Source: Anniella stebbinsi
Lineage: Eukaryota > Chordata > Lepidosauria > Squamata > Anniellidae
Assembly (NCBI GenBank): GCA_029215795.1
Contig: JARDYH010000001.1
Location: 183,465,654 to 183,529,653 of the forward strand
Length of the DNA: 64,000 bases
Direction: 5' to 3'
The position numbers were made by a program, and so were the translations under genes. Each line of letters starts with the position of its first letter. Positions within the stretch are counted from its first letter, which is position 1. Positions 19,751 through 31,450 of this stretch are shown piece after piece. A model generated the notes under the pieces. That model had not been told where the DNA came from and searched no databases. It saw nothing but the letters and a program-made list of their open reading frames with translations.

Positions 19751-20699
19751 AACACATCTGACAGGCACCAGGTTGGAGATTATTGTTCAAGAACAAGGGA
19801 AGGCAGAATGTAGATCTCCAGATGTTTTGGAATTCAACTTGTAAAAGCCCCAATCAGCATGGGCAGTTATCAGGAATGGTGTGAGTTGATGTCCAAAACA
19901 TCAGGATAATCTATTTTCTGCCCACATTTGTACTGAAGTATGATGTTTTCCAGCATTAAGATATGTGATCAATCAAGGAACTACAAAAGAGCTGCATCAC
20001 TTTAAATAAACTGTCTAAACCAAATGAAACAACAATGAATGAATCTTGAATACCTAATCCAGATAGCCCTTCAGACATCAACATTAGTTTTCAACACATG
20101 GCATAGGATGTCTGTTTCTTGAATATCAAATAAAGAATTTCTCTTACTTGTTCAGCCGTGTGAGATCAAAGGCAGAGCTACCACCTAATACTTTCATGAG
20201 TATTATTTGAAAATTAAGTATGAAATGATTTTTGTCTTCCCCATTACACATAACATGAGAGTTAAAGTGCAACACATCTGGAGAGCACCAGGCTGGAGAA
20301 GGTTGACTCCTATACATGTCTTCTCAGAAGCCAGTGCCATGGAATTTATTAGGGCTTACTCCCAAGAGGTATAGGATTGCAAACTAATCTCATCTGGAAG
20401 GTGTTCAAGACAGCCAAACTAAACCTCTTCTGCTCCTCTGTCGCTTTGATGAGATGATGTATTGTGGAGGGATTGTGGGGAGTGAACAGTATATTTTGTA
20501 TAAATACATTTTAAGAAAAAAAACATTGGTTCTTTGAAGGGCAGGATATTGACCAAAAGTTGGAAGTGCCTGGCACATGCTCTGGTTCTAGATCTGTAAT
20601 GAATAGTTCCCCTTTTGTTATCAAGCATGCTGCTATATGTGAGATGTGTTTGAGAGAAAAGTATTGGGCAGACCCTGTATTTGGTAAGGATATGGAACA
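19751..20699. other. Mostly unclassified, with small repeat fragments
   Basis: Fragments of the CATCTGGAGAGCACCAGG repeat occur near 20,275-20,300 and of the dispersed GGGCTTACTCCCAAG repeat near 20,350. No gene seen. Confidence 0.35.
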
Positions 20700-20830
20700 G
20701 CATTCCCCATCTTGTTGCCATCCAGGTGTTTGAGATGACAAGTCCCAGCATTCCTGACCATGGGACATACTGACTTGCAATGATGGGAGTTGTAGTCCAA
20801 CACCTTTGGAGAGCACCAGGTTGGGGACAG
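20700..20830. repeat. Short palindromic dispersed repeat, ACTCCCATCAT family
   Basis: CATTCCTGACCATGGGACAT, then GATGGGAGTTGTAGTCCAAC and GGAGAGCACCAGGTTGGGG. This is the inverted orientation of the 19,527 copy. Confidence 0.7.
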
Positions 20831-20848
20831 ATGTTGTTGGCAATAGAG

Positions 20849-20966
20849 TAGGCTGACCATTTGAAAAGGAGGACAGGGCTCCTGTATCTTTAACAGTAGT
20901 ACTGAAAAGAGATTTTCAGCAAGTGTCAGTTAAAGCTGCAAGAGTCCTGCCCTCTTTTGCCTATAG
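20849..20966. mobile_element. Truncated hAT-like MITE
   Basis: Starts TAGGCTGACCATTTGAAAAG, contains GACAGGGCTCCTGTATC and TTTAACAG, then a shortened centre (GTTAAAGCTGCAAGAGTCC) and fades near 20,966. Same family as 6055-6374 but lacks the second half. Confidence 0.75.
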
Positions 20967-21039
20967 AAATACAATCTCCCTCTCTAGGCTTCCTGTTCAT
21001 TTGAGTGCTGGTCTTGAGTGTCTCTACTTTGTGTTAGGT

Positions 21040-21425
21040 ACTCGAGACAGATTAGGGATTCTGTTAGTGTACTGTCCACCCCACTGCCCAACAGTCTTCC
21101 TGCCTGCTGATGGAGGTTGTCTCGGACATGGAATTGAGGACCTCCAGGATGATGGTTCTGGGGGATCTCAACTTCCATGCCAAGGCTCCTGCATCCGGGG
21201 TGGCTCAGGACTTCATGGCCACCATGACAACCATAGGGCTGTCTCAACATGTCATTGGCCCAATGCATGCAAAAGGACACACACTTGATTTGGTTTTCTC
21301 AGCTGGGCAGGAGGATGGTGATCTGAAAGTGGGGGAATTAACATCTACCCCCTTGTCATGGTCAGATCACTTTCTATTGAGGTTTAGACTTTTGGCAGCC
21401 TTTCCCCTCTGCAAGAGTGGGGGGC
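21040..21425 (+). pseudogene. L2 ORF2 endonuclease domain, C-terminal half
   Basis: Residues visible: MVLGDLNFHAKAPA (the GDxN motif with catalytic Asp and Asn), HTLDLVFSAGQ, and LSWSDHFLLRF (the terminal SDH motif). These are the last catalytic blocks of APE-like endonucleases. The N-terminal QETW block is absent. A separate frame just before it reads VYCPP.. in the order expected for the family. Confidence 0.8.
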
Positions 21426-22035
21426 CTATTAAAATGGTCCACCCCTGGAGGTTAATGACCCCAATGAATTCCAGAGGGCTCTGGGGGATTTTCCTGCTGG
21501 TATGGCTGGTGCTCCTGTCGATGCCCAGGTTGCTCTGTGGAATGCAGAGATGACTGAGGCAGTTGACACGATCGCACCCAAGCGCCCTCTCCCTCTGAGC
21601 ACAGCATGGCCTGCTCCTTGGTATACACCTGAGCTGAGGGCAATGAAGCAAGAGGGGAGACAGTTAGAATGCAGGTGGAAGAAAACTCATGCTGAGTCTG
21701 ATCGAACACGGGTTAGAGCTCACTATTGAGCCTACTCTGTGACGGTGAGGGTGGCAAAGAGACAGCTCTTTTCCACCAGCATTGCATCTTCTCAGTGTTG
21801 TCCAGCGGAGCTTTTCTGGGTGGTTCGTGGCCTGCTACACTCTGGACCAGGGTGGGAGATAGTGGAACCCTCAGTAGCATGCTGTGACGAGTTTGCACTG
21901 CACTTTGAAGATAAAGTCGCTCAGATTTGTCATGAATTGGACACCACACTAAATGCAGTTCCACTAGTAGAGGCATTCAGAGCACTGTCTGGTCCAGTTT
22001 TATAGGATGAGTTTCAGTTACTGAGGCCCAAGGAT

Positions 22036-22920
22036 GTGGACAAGGTGCTTGGCCAAGTCTGGTTGACCACCTGTGTGCTTGACCCGTGCCCTTCATGGCA
22101 CATTACATCAAATAAGAAGGGGATCACTGGCTGGATCCTGGAGGTTTTAAATGCCTCCCTGAGAGAGGGAGTGGTGTCAGCCTCTTTAAAAGAGGCGGCA
22201 ATCAGACCACTCCTGAAAAAGCCAAACTTGGACCCAGAGGATGTTAACAATTATAGGCCGGTGGCTAATATCCCCTTCTGGGGCAAGATGCTTGAGCGGG
22301 TGGTTGCAGGACAACTCCAGGCACTCTTGAATGAAATGGATTATCTAGATCCATTTCAATTGGGCTTCAGGCCTGGTTTTGGAACAGAAACTGCCTTGGT
22401 TGCCCTGTGGGATGACCTTTGCCAGGGAGTTTGACCCTGTTGATTCTCTTGAACCTCTCAGTGGCTTTCGATACCATCGACCATGGTATCCTTCTGGATA
22501 GGCTGTCTGGGCTGGGAATTGAAGGCACTGCATTACAGTGGTTTCACTCTTACTTGAATGGCCAATTCCAGAAGGTGGTGCTGGGGGATTATTGCTCTGT
22601 GCCATGACAACTAGGCCATGGGGTCCCTCAGGGCTCTATAGTATCCCCTATGCTGTTCAACATTTACATGAAACCACTGGGAGAGGTTATCCGGAGATGT
22701 GGGTTGAGGTGCCATCAATATGCGGATGACATCCAGCTCTACCTCTCCTTTTCAACAAATCTAGGTGAGGTTGTGGCTCTTCTGAATCAGTGTTTGGGCA
22801 TGGTAATGGCCAACAAACTGAGACTCAATCCAGATAAGATGGAGGTACTGTTTGTGGGTGGTTCGTCTGTCCGGTTAGGTGATGTTCACCCTGTTCTGGA
22901 TGGATTGGGTTTGTAGTTTG
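22036..22920 (+). pseudogene. L2 ORF2 reverse transcriptase, frameshifted
   Basis: Blocks in order: PLLKKPNLDPEDVNNYRPV (fingers), [36 protein letters not shown] (RT motif A with catalytic Asp), VPQGSIVSPMLFNIYMK (motif B) and CHQYADDIQLYLSF (motif C, YADD). Three frames are needed: breaks lie near 22,420 and 22,640. Catalytic aspartates are present, so the copy was inactivated by frameshifts and stops rather than by active-site loss. Confidence 0.88.
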
Positions 22921-23241
22921 GGAGTGCTCCTGGATCCAGAACTATTGCTTGAGGCAGACGTGAACTCAGTGGCAAGGAACACCTTTTATCAGCTTAGGCT
23001 GATATACCAACTGCGCCCTTATCTGGACAGAGATAGCCTAGCTACAGTTATCCACGCTCTTATAACCTCTCGTTTGGATTATTGCAATGTGTTATACATG
23101 GGACTGCCTTTGAAAATGGTCCGGAAACTTCAACTGGTACAAAACAGAGCAGCCAGACTGCTAACAGGGACTGGCCAGTTCTTTTCTAGCTTCACTGGCT
23201 GCCAGTCTGTGTCCTGGCCCAATTTAGAGTGCTGGTATTAA
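22879..23241 (+). pseudogene. L2 ORF2 C-terminal region
   Basis: Translation has QLRPYLDRDSLATVIHAL, RLDYCNVLYMGLPLKMVRKL and QNRAARLLTG, which match the C-terminal end of the other L2 copies in this window at 48.0-48.8 kb. The frame is shifted after the GTGQ segment. Confidence 0.85.
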
Positions 23242-23750
23242 CATTCAAAGCCCTAAACGGCTTGGGGCCAGGCTATCTGAAGGAATGATTCCTCCCATAT
23301 GTACCTGCCCAGACCCTAAGATCATCCTTGGGGGTTCTTCTCCGTGAGCCCCTGCCAAAGGAAGTGAGGCAGGTGGCTACCAGGAGGAGGACCTTCTCTA
23401 CTGTGGCACCCCGGCTGTGGAATGAGCTCCCTAGAGAGGTTCGCCTTATACTCTTATACCATTATACTCTTTTAGACGCCAGGTGAAGACCTCTTTATTT
23501 TCTTCGTATTTTAACAGTTTATCAGTTTAATTTTTAACTTTGCTGTTTTAAATTTATATTTTAAATCTATAGTAATTTTTGCATTGCTGCTTGGCTTATA
23601 TTGGATGTTTATATTGGATGCTCTTATAATGGATGTTTATGCTACATTTTTATACTGTTGTTTTATATTTTGAATAGTTGTTATGGTTTTAACTTTTGTA
23701 AACCATTCAGAGAGCTTCAGCTATTGGGTGGTATAAAAATGCAATAAATA

Positions 23751-24077
23751 ATATCTGGTCACACTAGTCTTGTGGCACCTTGAAAACTCACAAACTATGC
23801 AAACTATGTTCATATTGTGTGTAACTGACAACTTGCTCCACAACTGCAGAAACCTCCCCATCTTAACAACTTCCCACTCCTCTGTCAATGATCATGTTTT
23901 GTATTTCTAATTATGCTTATGTTAACACTTTGGGATTACAGGCCCTATTACAGTCAATGGGACTTCTGAGTAGACATGTATAATGTTGCACTGTTTAACT
24001 TGCTTAAATTCTATCACAATGAAAATTTATCATAAACAGCAATAAAATACTAACAACCCTGTAAACACCTTCATTTA
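23751..24077. other. Mixed small repeat fragments
   Basis: CTAGTCTTGTGGCACCTTG near 23,766 resembles the start of a common reptile dispersed repeat; GGCCCTATTACAGTCAATGG with CTTCTGAGTAGACATG near 23,941-23,977 is a fragment of the TTACTTCTGAGTAGAC repeat. No gene. Confidence 0.4.
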
Positions 24078-24146
24078 AGGTTGCAATCCTATATTTATTT
24101 ATCTGGGAGTAAGCTATATTGAAATCAATGGTACTTATTTCTGAGG
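24078..24146. repeat. Dispersed CAATCCTAT...TTACTTCTGAG repeat
   Basis: GGTTGCAATCCTATATTTAT, then CTGGGAGTAAGC, a TTGAAATCAATGG block and TACTTATTTCTGAGG. In fuller copies the two ends are inverted copies (CAATCCTATGCA / TGCATAGGATTG), so the unit is a short palindrome. Confidence 0.65.
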
Positions 24147-25679
24147 TTTCTTTGGGCAGTTTTCTTTGGGTCCTTGACTGGGATTTCTGTTCTCTGCACA
24201 CTGAGGCAGTGTAAATTCAGGATATATTTGGATAAAAGGAGAGAAAGATCCTTGTCTAGCATTGTGATAATGAGCATCCATTCTGGTCTTTCTTTGTATT
24301 GTCCTGACAATGGTCTTGTTTACATGGCTAATGAACCAGAGGTATAATGGCACATTTTTAGATTAGTTTCTCATTGATAAACCAGAAGCTGAAGAGGTGC
24401 TAGTGACAAGTGACTGCACCAAGCCTTTAGTCCATTTTGTTCTGTTACTAATGTTTGCAGGATAATAGTATTTTATACTCTTTCTGAATGTTAGTTTGCT
24501 AGTTTGTTGTACTCATTTTTTTGCACTTGTCAACTGCTTAATTTGTTCAGTGGTAGCAGTGTGCTGAATCTGTGAGTATGGATAAGGAAAGGTGATGGGG
24601 AAAGAGTGTCAACAGTTAGGAAAGGTGAGACTATGGACATCCAGTGAAGGATTTACAGTAAGAAAAGATATTTGAAGGAAGGGGAGACTGTACCATACAT
24701 TGTATAGCAAAAGCTTCAAAGTACAGCAAAAGCTACAAAAGCAGGAGTGAGTGAAGTTAATTTCAGATACATTGAATGTCTCACTTGTTCCTTATTTCAG
24801 TGATATTTAACATTAAGATGTTATGTAGAACAGGTTTGTCTTAAATGTGTGCTGTAAAATCAGACATGTGACCAAGAGTATGTTCGGGTGGACACACCCC
24901 TTTGGGGTTTGACATAACCCCCTGGGGGCTGGACATGTTGTCCTCTTTTTTGGTTTCCAAAATATGGTCATCCTATTTTAACCAGGAATGGGTTGCTTGA
25001 TTATTTATATTAAAGCACATTTGTAGGCCAGAATCTTTTCCCCTCTTAAAGGTGTTCACATGGAAACCCTATTCAGTCAATATGAAAAGTTATTATTATT
25101 ATTTGCCACATGAGTAGGAACATGGTCATGCCCAATAACCCTGCCTCCCACCATAATGAAGCTCCTCCTATAGGCATGTGCACATACAGCGTGAATGGCT
25201 GCAACAAGGAGGCTTTTACACATTCAGAATCCTGCATGATTGACTGGGGTGTGATTCGGAACTCTGCTAGGTTCTACAGTATGTGGGTGGGTGGAAAACA
25301 CAATGTGGTAGGGAATTAATATTTTTCTTTCAGTCTTCAAGCCCATTCTATCTCAAACAAGGATTGGATTACAAAGCAACACGGAATATATTGCAGCAAG
25401 CCTGCTGGCGGAAATCTCAGTGTGCTGTTGAATTATTATTTTTTTGCCTTATTCATCATGGTGCAATTCAAATGCCAGGATAAGAAACTTGAAACCCCAT
25501 ATAATTTAGTGTTACTGTAGTGCAACAAAACAAAAAAACAGCATAAAGATGGTGAGGATCGCTAGAATAGGGCTCCATCTCATTGTTTAACCCATCCTGG
25601 CAGCTACTGAGGTAAACAACAAACAGACTTGGGTCAACTCACAGAAAGATTCCTCTAATAAAACAGTGAGGCTCACATT
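24147..25679. other. AT-rich sequence without recognised gene
   Basis: Only short spurious frames were seen. GGTTTCCAAAATATGGTCATCCTA at 24,952-24,975 resembles the right end of the hAT-like element at 15,370-16,168, but no matching left end could be fixed. Confidence 0.35.
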
Positions 25680-25800
25680 GACAGGACCAGGTCAACATGG
25701 GACAATTTTGCCGGTCCCAAGTACTTCCATCTTCCCCATCTGGATTTGGGCCTGAAGAATAAAGAATAGTGTGGGTGTCTGAAGGTAAGTTGTGTGACAA
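25680..25800. repeat. Dispersed repeat shared with 12,095-12,245
   Basis: CCATCTTCCCCATCTGGATT and TGGGCCTGAAGAATAAAG correspond to the copy at 12,161-12,200. Confidence 0.5.
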
Positions 25801-25849
25801 TGAACAATATCTTTATTTTAAAAAAGGAAATTTTAAAGGCATGATTACA

Positions 25850-27800
25850 AGCAATTCCAACAAGGGAAAAAGAAAGAAGACAAAAGAGGAAACCAATGTG
25901 GCTCCAGAAAAAGTTTAGAGATGACCTGAAAATAAAAAAGGATACATATAGGAAGTGGAAGGAAGGCCAGGCTACAAAAGAAGAGTACGAACAAGTAGCA
26001 CAGAAGTGCCGGAATGGTGTCAGGAAGGCTAAAGCTGGTTAGGACCCATCTTGAGTATAGTGTCCAGTTCTGGGCACCTTACTTCAAGAAGGATGCAGAC
26101 AAGCTGAAGTGTGTTCAGAGGAGGGCAACGAGGATGATTAGGGGACTGGAAACAAAGCCATATAAGGAGAGATTGAAAGAACTAGGCATGTTTAGCCTGG
26201 AGAAGAGAAGATTGAGGGGAGACATGATAGCACTCTTCAAATGCTTGAAAGGTTGTCACACAGAGGAGGGCAAGGATCTCTTCTCGATCAACCCAGAATG
26301 CAGGACACGGAATAATGGGCTCAAGTTACAGGAAGCCAGATTCCGGCTGGACATCAGGAAAAACTTCCTGACTGTTAGAGCAATACGACAATGGAACCAA
26401 TTACCTAGAGAGGTGGTGGGCTCTCCCACATTGAGGCATTCAAGAGGCAGCTGGACAATCATATGTCAGGGATGCTTTAAGGTAGATTCCTGCATTGAGC
26501 AGGGGGTTGGACTTGATAGCCTTATAGGCACCTTCCAACTCTTCTATTCTATGATTCTGTGAATGAGCTGAGGTTAGAAAGGGATGCTAAAAGTAATAAA
26601 AAGGCTTTCTTCAGATACGTGACTAGTGAAAGACAGAAGAAAGAAATGGTGGTTCAACTGCTTAATGAGGATGGCAATTTGTTAACAGATAACAAAGGAA
26701 AGGCCGACATGCTCAATTCATACTTTGGCTCAGTCTTCTCCCAAAAGCAGGTCTATGACACCCCTGGAAAAAGTGAAGTACAAGCTGACGGGCAGGATTG
26801 CAGTTTGAGATTGATAAACAAATGGTCAAGGAACACCTAATTTCTTTGAACGAGTTAAAATCTCCAGGGCCTGATGAACTGCATCCTAGAGTAATAAAGG
26901 AGCTGGCAGAAGAACTCTCAGAACCACTGTCTACTTTCTCATGGAAGACGGGTGAAGTGCCAGACAACTGGAAGAGGGCTAATATTGTCCCTATCTTCAA
27001 AAAGGGCAAAAAGGAGGAACCTGGGAACTACAGACCAGTCAGTCTGACATCCATCCTTGGAAAATTTTGGAGCAGATTATAAATAAGTCAATCTATAACA
27101 ACCTTGAAATCAATGCTGTAATGACTAGTAGCCAGCATGGAATTGTCAAGAACAAATCCTGTCAGACTAATCTGATATCAATTTTTGATCTGGTAATCTC
27201 CCTTGTGGACTGTGGGAATGCTGTGGATATAGTATATCTTGACTTCAGCAAAGCTTGCTCCATGACATTTTGATTAACAAACTAGTAAAAAGTGGACTAG
27301 ATGGAACAACTATTAGGTGGATCCACAGTTGGCTACAGAATCGAACTCAAAGAGTGCTTATCAATGGTACCTTTTCATACTGGGGGGAGGTAACGAGCGG
27401 TGTACCGCAGGGCTCAGCCCTGGGCTCAGTGCTCTTCAACATTTTTATTAATGATTTGGACGAGGAGGTGCAGGGAATGCTTATCAAATTTGCAGATGAC
27501 ACAAAATTGGGTGGGATTGCTAATACCCTAGAAAACTGAAACAAACTCCAAAGTGATCTTGATAGACTGGAGTGCTGGGCTGAAAACAACAAAGTGAAAT
27601 TGAATAGGGATAAATGCCAAGTTCTACATCTTGGAAAAAGAAACCAAATGCACAGTTACAAGATGGGGGATACTTGGCTCAGCAATACTACAAGCGAGAA
27701 AGATCTTGTCCATCTTGGTGGCTTCTTGCATTCTGCAGGGGGTTCGACTCGATGGCCTTAGAGGCCTCTTCAGACTCTACTATTCTGTGATTCTGTGATA
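25850..27800 (+). mobile_element. CR1 LINE ORF2 remnant with a second CR1 3' end nested in it
   Basis: The outer copy begins in the linker before RT ([37 protein letters not shown] to about 26,034), is interrupted by a CR1 3' end (26,035-26,562) and resumes with ELRLERDAKSNKKAFFRYV (from 26,563). RT blocks follow: [78 protein letters not shown] and [11 protein letters not shown] (to 27,539). Then a jump to the extreme 3' end at about 27,710-27,800 (GGTTCGACTCGATGGCCTTA, ATTCTGTGATTCTGTGA). Several frameshifts. Confidence 0.88.
26035..26562 (+). mobile_element. Nested CR1 3' end
   Basis: Encodes the end of CR1 ORF2 in one open frame: [93 protein letters not shown]. It ends with the CR1 terminal repeat TATTCTATGATTCTGTGA. 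Its entry point in the outer CR1 keeps the surrounding outer sequence nearly continuous (about three bases lost); no target duplication, as is usual for CR1. Confidence 0.85.
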
Positions 27801-27831
27801 TTCACTCATCACGAAGCATATCTGTTAAGGC

Positions 27832-28752
27832 TAGGGATGTGCACGCCCGAATATATCGTATTGTATCGTTATCGGAATTTCGGAATAAAAAAGTTATCGT
27901 TTCCGATAATATCGTAGGTTAATCGTATCATCTTCATGATAATTATCGGAAATCTGATATTTAATTTGCAGCCCCATTGTGCCCTATAGAGCTGATTTTT
28001 TTTAGAAAATATGCCTATAACGTCTGTATTTTAAAAGTTAGAGGCTTGAAACTTGGTCACAATGCTTATGGGGTATGCCTAAGTATGTGTATGAAATTTG
28101 GGATCAATCCCTCCAATGCTAAATTTTTATATGAATTTATTAAAGAATGTTTAAGTTCTGACAGGTCAGAATGACAGCTCGCCACGTGCGTTCCTTCAGA
28201 CCTGTCAAAAAGTTGCAGGATCTTTTAAAAATTCATATAAAATACAGGGGTGGAGGGATTGATCTGAAATTTGGCACATATGTCTAGCAACATATGCTAG
28301 ACATGTGTATGAAATTTGAGATCGATCCCTCCAACCCTTGATTTTATATGAATTTACTAAGGTTCGTGCAACTTTATTGACACAGCTGGTTGACCGGACC
28401 TCCGTGCTGTCATCTTGTTGTCTGCTTTTTTCCCCATAGGTTTGCATTGGGGGAAACGCGTGCATAACTTTTTTATTTGAAATGATAATGACATGAAACT
28501 TGGGGAGCCAAGACTAGCAAGATCCAGTCTGCAATGTCCAAAAAGTTTCATGTCTCTATCTTTTCAAATTAAAAAAGTTATAGAGGGTCATCCAAATGCC
28601 CCCACCCTGCTGTAACTTCTTCCTTTTTAAAGATAAAAACTTGAAACTTGTGGGACATTGAAAATGAGTTCTGGTTGGTCTTTTGTGGAAAAAAAATCAG
28701 AGCAATTGCTCAAACCCTCAATTTTCTATGGGTTTTTTAAAAAAAGATTGTG
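27832..28752 (+). mobile_element. AT-rich palindromic DNA element, left copy, truncated by inverted-repeat breakpoint
   Basis: Starts TAGGGATGTGCACGCCCG, followed by a TATCG/ATCGG-rich terminal zone (27,850-27,960). The block GTATTTTAAAAGTTAGAGGC...CTTGAAACTTGGTCA (28,027-28,060) and TATGCCTAAGTATGTG (28,074) recur inverted at 47,640-47,710. It breaks off at AAAAAGATTGTGG (28,740-28,753), the same phrase that continues differently at 47,031-47,043. TAGGG ends resemble hAT-type elements. No coding capacity. Confidence 0.65.
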
Positions 28753-28936
28753 GCATGCACTATACTAGAGTGACCATTTACAAAAGAAGGCAGGGCCCCT
28801 GCAACTTTAACTGTTGTGATGAAGAGGGAATTTTACCAGGAACTAATTACATACAAATGACACTGGCTGAAATTCCCTTTTCTCTACAACTGTTAAAGTT
28901 ACATGAGCCCTGACCTGGATTTTATCTGGTCACCCT
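28751..28936. mobile_element. Half of a hAT-like palindromic MITE at the outer tip of the left arm
   Basis: Runs from the loop (GCATGCACTATACTAGAGTG) to the end GATTTTATCTGGTCACCCTA at 28,936. The other half is missing; the complete counterpart is 41,161-41,481. Confidence 0.88.
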
Positions 28937-28994
28937 AAGACCAGGTCCATGAACATGCAACGGCAGCTGCTATGGAATGGCAGACAGTTGCCAT

Positions 28995-29088
28995 AATAGT
29001 TCTCACAGCAGCAATTTTAATTATTTATTGGATTTCTATACTGCCCAATAGCCAAACCATTCTAGGTGGTTCACAATTCAAGGGTCTG
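28995..29088 (-). repeat. L2 LINE 3' tail fragment (left arm)
   Basis: TTATTTATTGGATTTCTATA with CTGCCCAATAGCC and GTGGTTCACAATTC; a short L2-like tail. Mirror copy at about 41,010-41,103. Confidence 0.6.
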
Positions 29089-29429
29089 TGAGACAGAAGC
29101 AGGCCTCCCTGCAATACCTGCCTTATAGCCACAATATACTGCTACAATTCCCCCCTGGGGAATTCTCATTCCTACTTCTCCTTCATGCCTCTACAGGCCA
29201 AATATTCCCATTAGATTCTCCAGAGCTAGTCTGCATAATGCGTTCTACAAGCAAAGGGGTGGTCATGGTCTGGTCTTGGCTCTACGGGCAGACCCTAGCT
29301 TTTATCTGCCTTTTGTTTTGCATAATTTTGTGCAGGACAACCAGTTTAGAGCTTAACTGGTGTGCTGGTGGGAATATGGGTCCATGGGGTGTGCATGGAG
29401 ACCAGAAGCTGTCAGATCCCTGGCTGTGA

Positions 29430-30230
29430 ATTCATAGAATCATAGAGTAGTTCAGCTGGAAGGGGTCTATAAGGCCATCAAGTCCATTATTCTGCGTCCC
29501 ACACTCAAGGATGATCGAGAAGAGATCATGGCCCTTCTCTATGTAACAACCTTTCAAGTACTTGAAGAATGCTATCATGTCTCCCCTCAGTCTTCTCCAG
29601 GCTAAACATGCCCAGTTCTTTCAATCTCTCCTCATAGGGCTTTGTTTCCAGACCCCTGATCATTTTCGTGCCCTCCTCTGAACCCCCTCCAGCTTGTCTG
29701 CATCCTTCTTGAAGTGTGGTGCCCAGAACTGGCCACAATACTTAAGATGAGGTCTAATCAGTGCTGAATTGAGAGGAACCAGTACCTCACACGATTTGGA
29801 AGCTAGACTTCTACTAATGCAGCCCCAAATAGCATTTGCTTTTTTTTGCAGCCAAATCACACTGTTGGCTCATAAACAGCTTGTGATCCACAACAATCCC
29901 AAGATCCTTCTCGCTTGTCGTATTGCTGAGCCAAGTATCCCCCATCTTGTAACTGTGCATTTGGTTTCTTTTTCCTAGGTGTAGAACTTGGCATTTATCC
30001 CTATTAAATGTCATTCTGTTGCTTCAGCCTAGTGCTATCCCTTTGACGTTTGTTTCTGTCTTCTAGGGTATTACCGATCCAACCCAATTTTGTGTCATCT
30101 GCAAATCTGATAAGCATTCCCTACACTTCCTTCTCCAAGTTATTTATAAAAATGTTGAAGAGCACTGGGCCCAGGACTGAGCCCTTTGGTACCCCACTCA
30201 TTATCCACCCAGTTTGAGAAGTTACTATTG
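29430..30230 (-). mobile_element. CR1 LINE 3' part (left arm)
   Basis: Reverse strand: ends with the CR1 terminal repeat near 29,432 (ATAGAATCATAGAG), then C-terminal ORF2 ([47 protein letters not shown]), [50 protein letters not shown], up to the RT palm near 30,200. A deletion removes the ECRTRN block. Mirror copy 39,868-40,668. Confidence 0.88.
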
Positions 30231-30686
30231 ATTTTCTCTTTCCTGTTTACTCCCACTTTCCTCTTATATTCCCACTCCTCTGCTGCTACTCAATCAGAGT
30301 GTTCTCTGCACTTCCACTGTGGCATCCTCTGCCAGCACCTTAGATGTAATGACACATGTATGATGGCTATGCAAGACCAGCTCAGCATGGCTCTGCGTTG
30401 ATTGCAGTGTCTGGAGTGCTCAGTGCTATTGTGTGGAATTTCCTTAACTTGGGCAGTTTTCCTCCAGGTGCCTGTAGGACCTTCATCTAACAGTGCAATC
30501 CACGGGTCTTCTAATGTCAAAACAGCCGTAACAGCTTCATTAGAGCAGATCTAAGTTCCCTTCCCCAACTCCTTAAAACCTCTCCCCAATCAATGCCTGC
30601 CTCTCCTGCTTGCTCTGCTCTCCTCCTCCCCTTTTGTTTGCCCTGTCCTGCATGTTCCCGTAGCAGCCTGGGGTAATGCATTCCAG
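30231..30686. other. Unclassified flank of Harbinger pseudogene (left arm)
   Basis: No gene recognised; a pyrimidine-rich stretch (30,590-30,650) precedes the nuclease pseudogene. It may be 5' flank of the Harbinger element, but no terminal inverted repeat was found. Confidence 0.3.
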
Positions 30687-31450
30687 TTGACAGAGATGAT
30701 GTATCCCAAACAGATTGTGGTAGCAGCATACCAAGTGATCTTGCAAGGTCTACTTGGGGCCCAGGATGATGGGGGGGGGACCATCCTCATTGGTAGCCCT
30801 TGGGAACTGGAGGTGAATGGGCATTTGTCAGAGGACTCCGAGACACTCCAAGACCATACCAGCGATAGTTACCTCACTGATGATTGCCTGAATGGTGGAA
30901 CTTCTTCATTCATTACCGAGGGGGTTCTTGTGGTGGCAATAGAGGAAGATGAGCAGTGCAGCTTGAACATACGGGCCACAGCCAAGGACCTCAGTGAGCA
31001 AAGATGGGCTACCCGCTGCTGGGTACTGACCCAGATTAATGTCCTGTGGAATGAAACAGTGGACATGGGTGAATGGAATGACAGCCATATCTGGGCCTTG
31101 TTCTGCATGTCAAGGAGCATTTTTAAATTCTAGCCAAAGAGATGGCCTCAGTCATAAGGGGACACAATACCAATATGAGGCCCACTATTGCCATGAGCTG
31201 CCAACTAGCCCTGACTTTGTACAAACTTGCCTTCAACATGGGCTACCAGCTGCTGAGCTTGATATTCAGTGTGGGGCTATCTACTGCACATGAGATCTTC
31301 AGGGAGACGGTCCACATCCTGAATGAGCTATACCTAGCAGATGTTGTGAGAGTGGGAGACAAGAGTGAACTTGAAGGGATTCCATGATGTGGGCTTTCCC
31401 CAAGCGATGGTAGCCTTGGATGCGCCCCATGTGTGCATTGGTATCTCCAT
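30687..31450 (+). pseudogene. PIF/Harbinger-type DDE nuclease (transposase) fragment, left arm
   Basis: Three consecutive frames make one protein-like series: an N-terminal part (IVVAAYQVILQGLLGAQDD ... WNDSHIWALFCMSRSIF, 30,687-31,133), then IRGHNTNMRPTIAMSCQLAL, TLYKLAFNMGYQLLSLIF, VGLSTAHEIFRETVHILNEL (31,142-31,387), then after a frameshift GFPQAMVALDAPHVCI (31,391-31,440). The last block corresponds to the first catalytic Asp block (GFP...DGTHI) of HARBI1-like nucleases; here DGTH has become DAPH, Asp codon at 31,419-31,421. The helix-turn-helix-like segment before it (FSVGLSTAHEI) also fits. The remaining catalytic part is missing. Assignment is from motif memory, not a search. Confidence 0.75.

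Larger units (their letters stand above)
20970..23750 (+). mobile_element. L2 LINE, long but inactivated
   Basis: From left to right: C-terminal half of an APE-type endonuclease (about 21,040-21,420), linker, reverse transcriptase (22,030-22,920), C-terminal domain (22,879-23,241), the coding end (CTGTGGCACCCCGGCTGTGG at about 23,400) and a 3' tail with CATTCAGAGAGCTTCAGC and AATAAATAAT at 23,705-23,750. It lacks the 5' end and the N-terminal endonuclease. The ORF2 protein cleaves target DNA and primes reverse transcription there. Confidence 0.9.

Noticed and set aside
24876..24975. Possible hAT-like element with right end ...CAAAATATGGTCATCCTA
   Set aside because: No left end or octamer duplication could be located.
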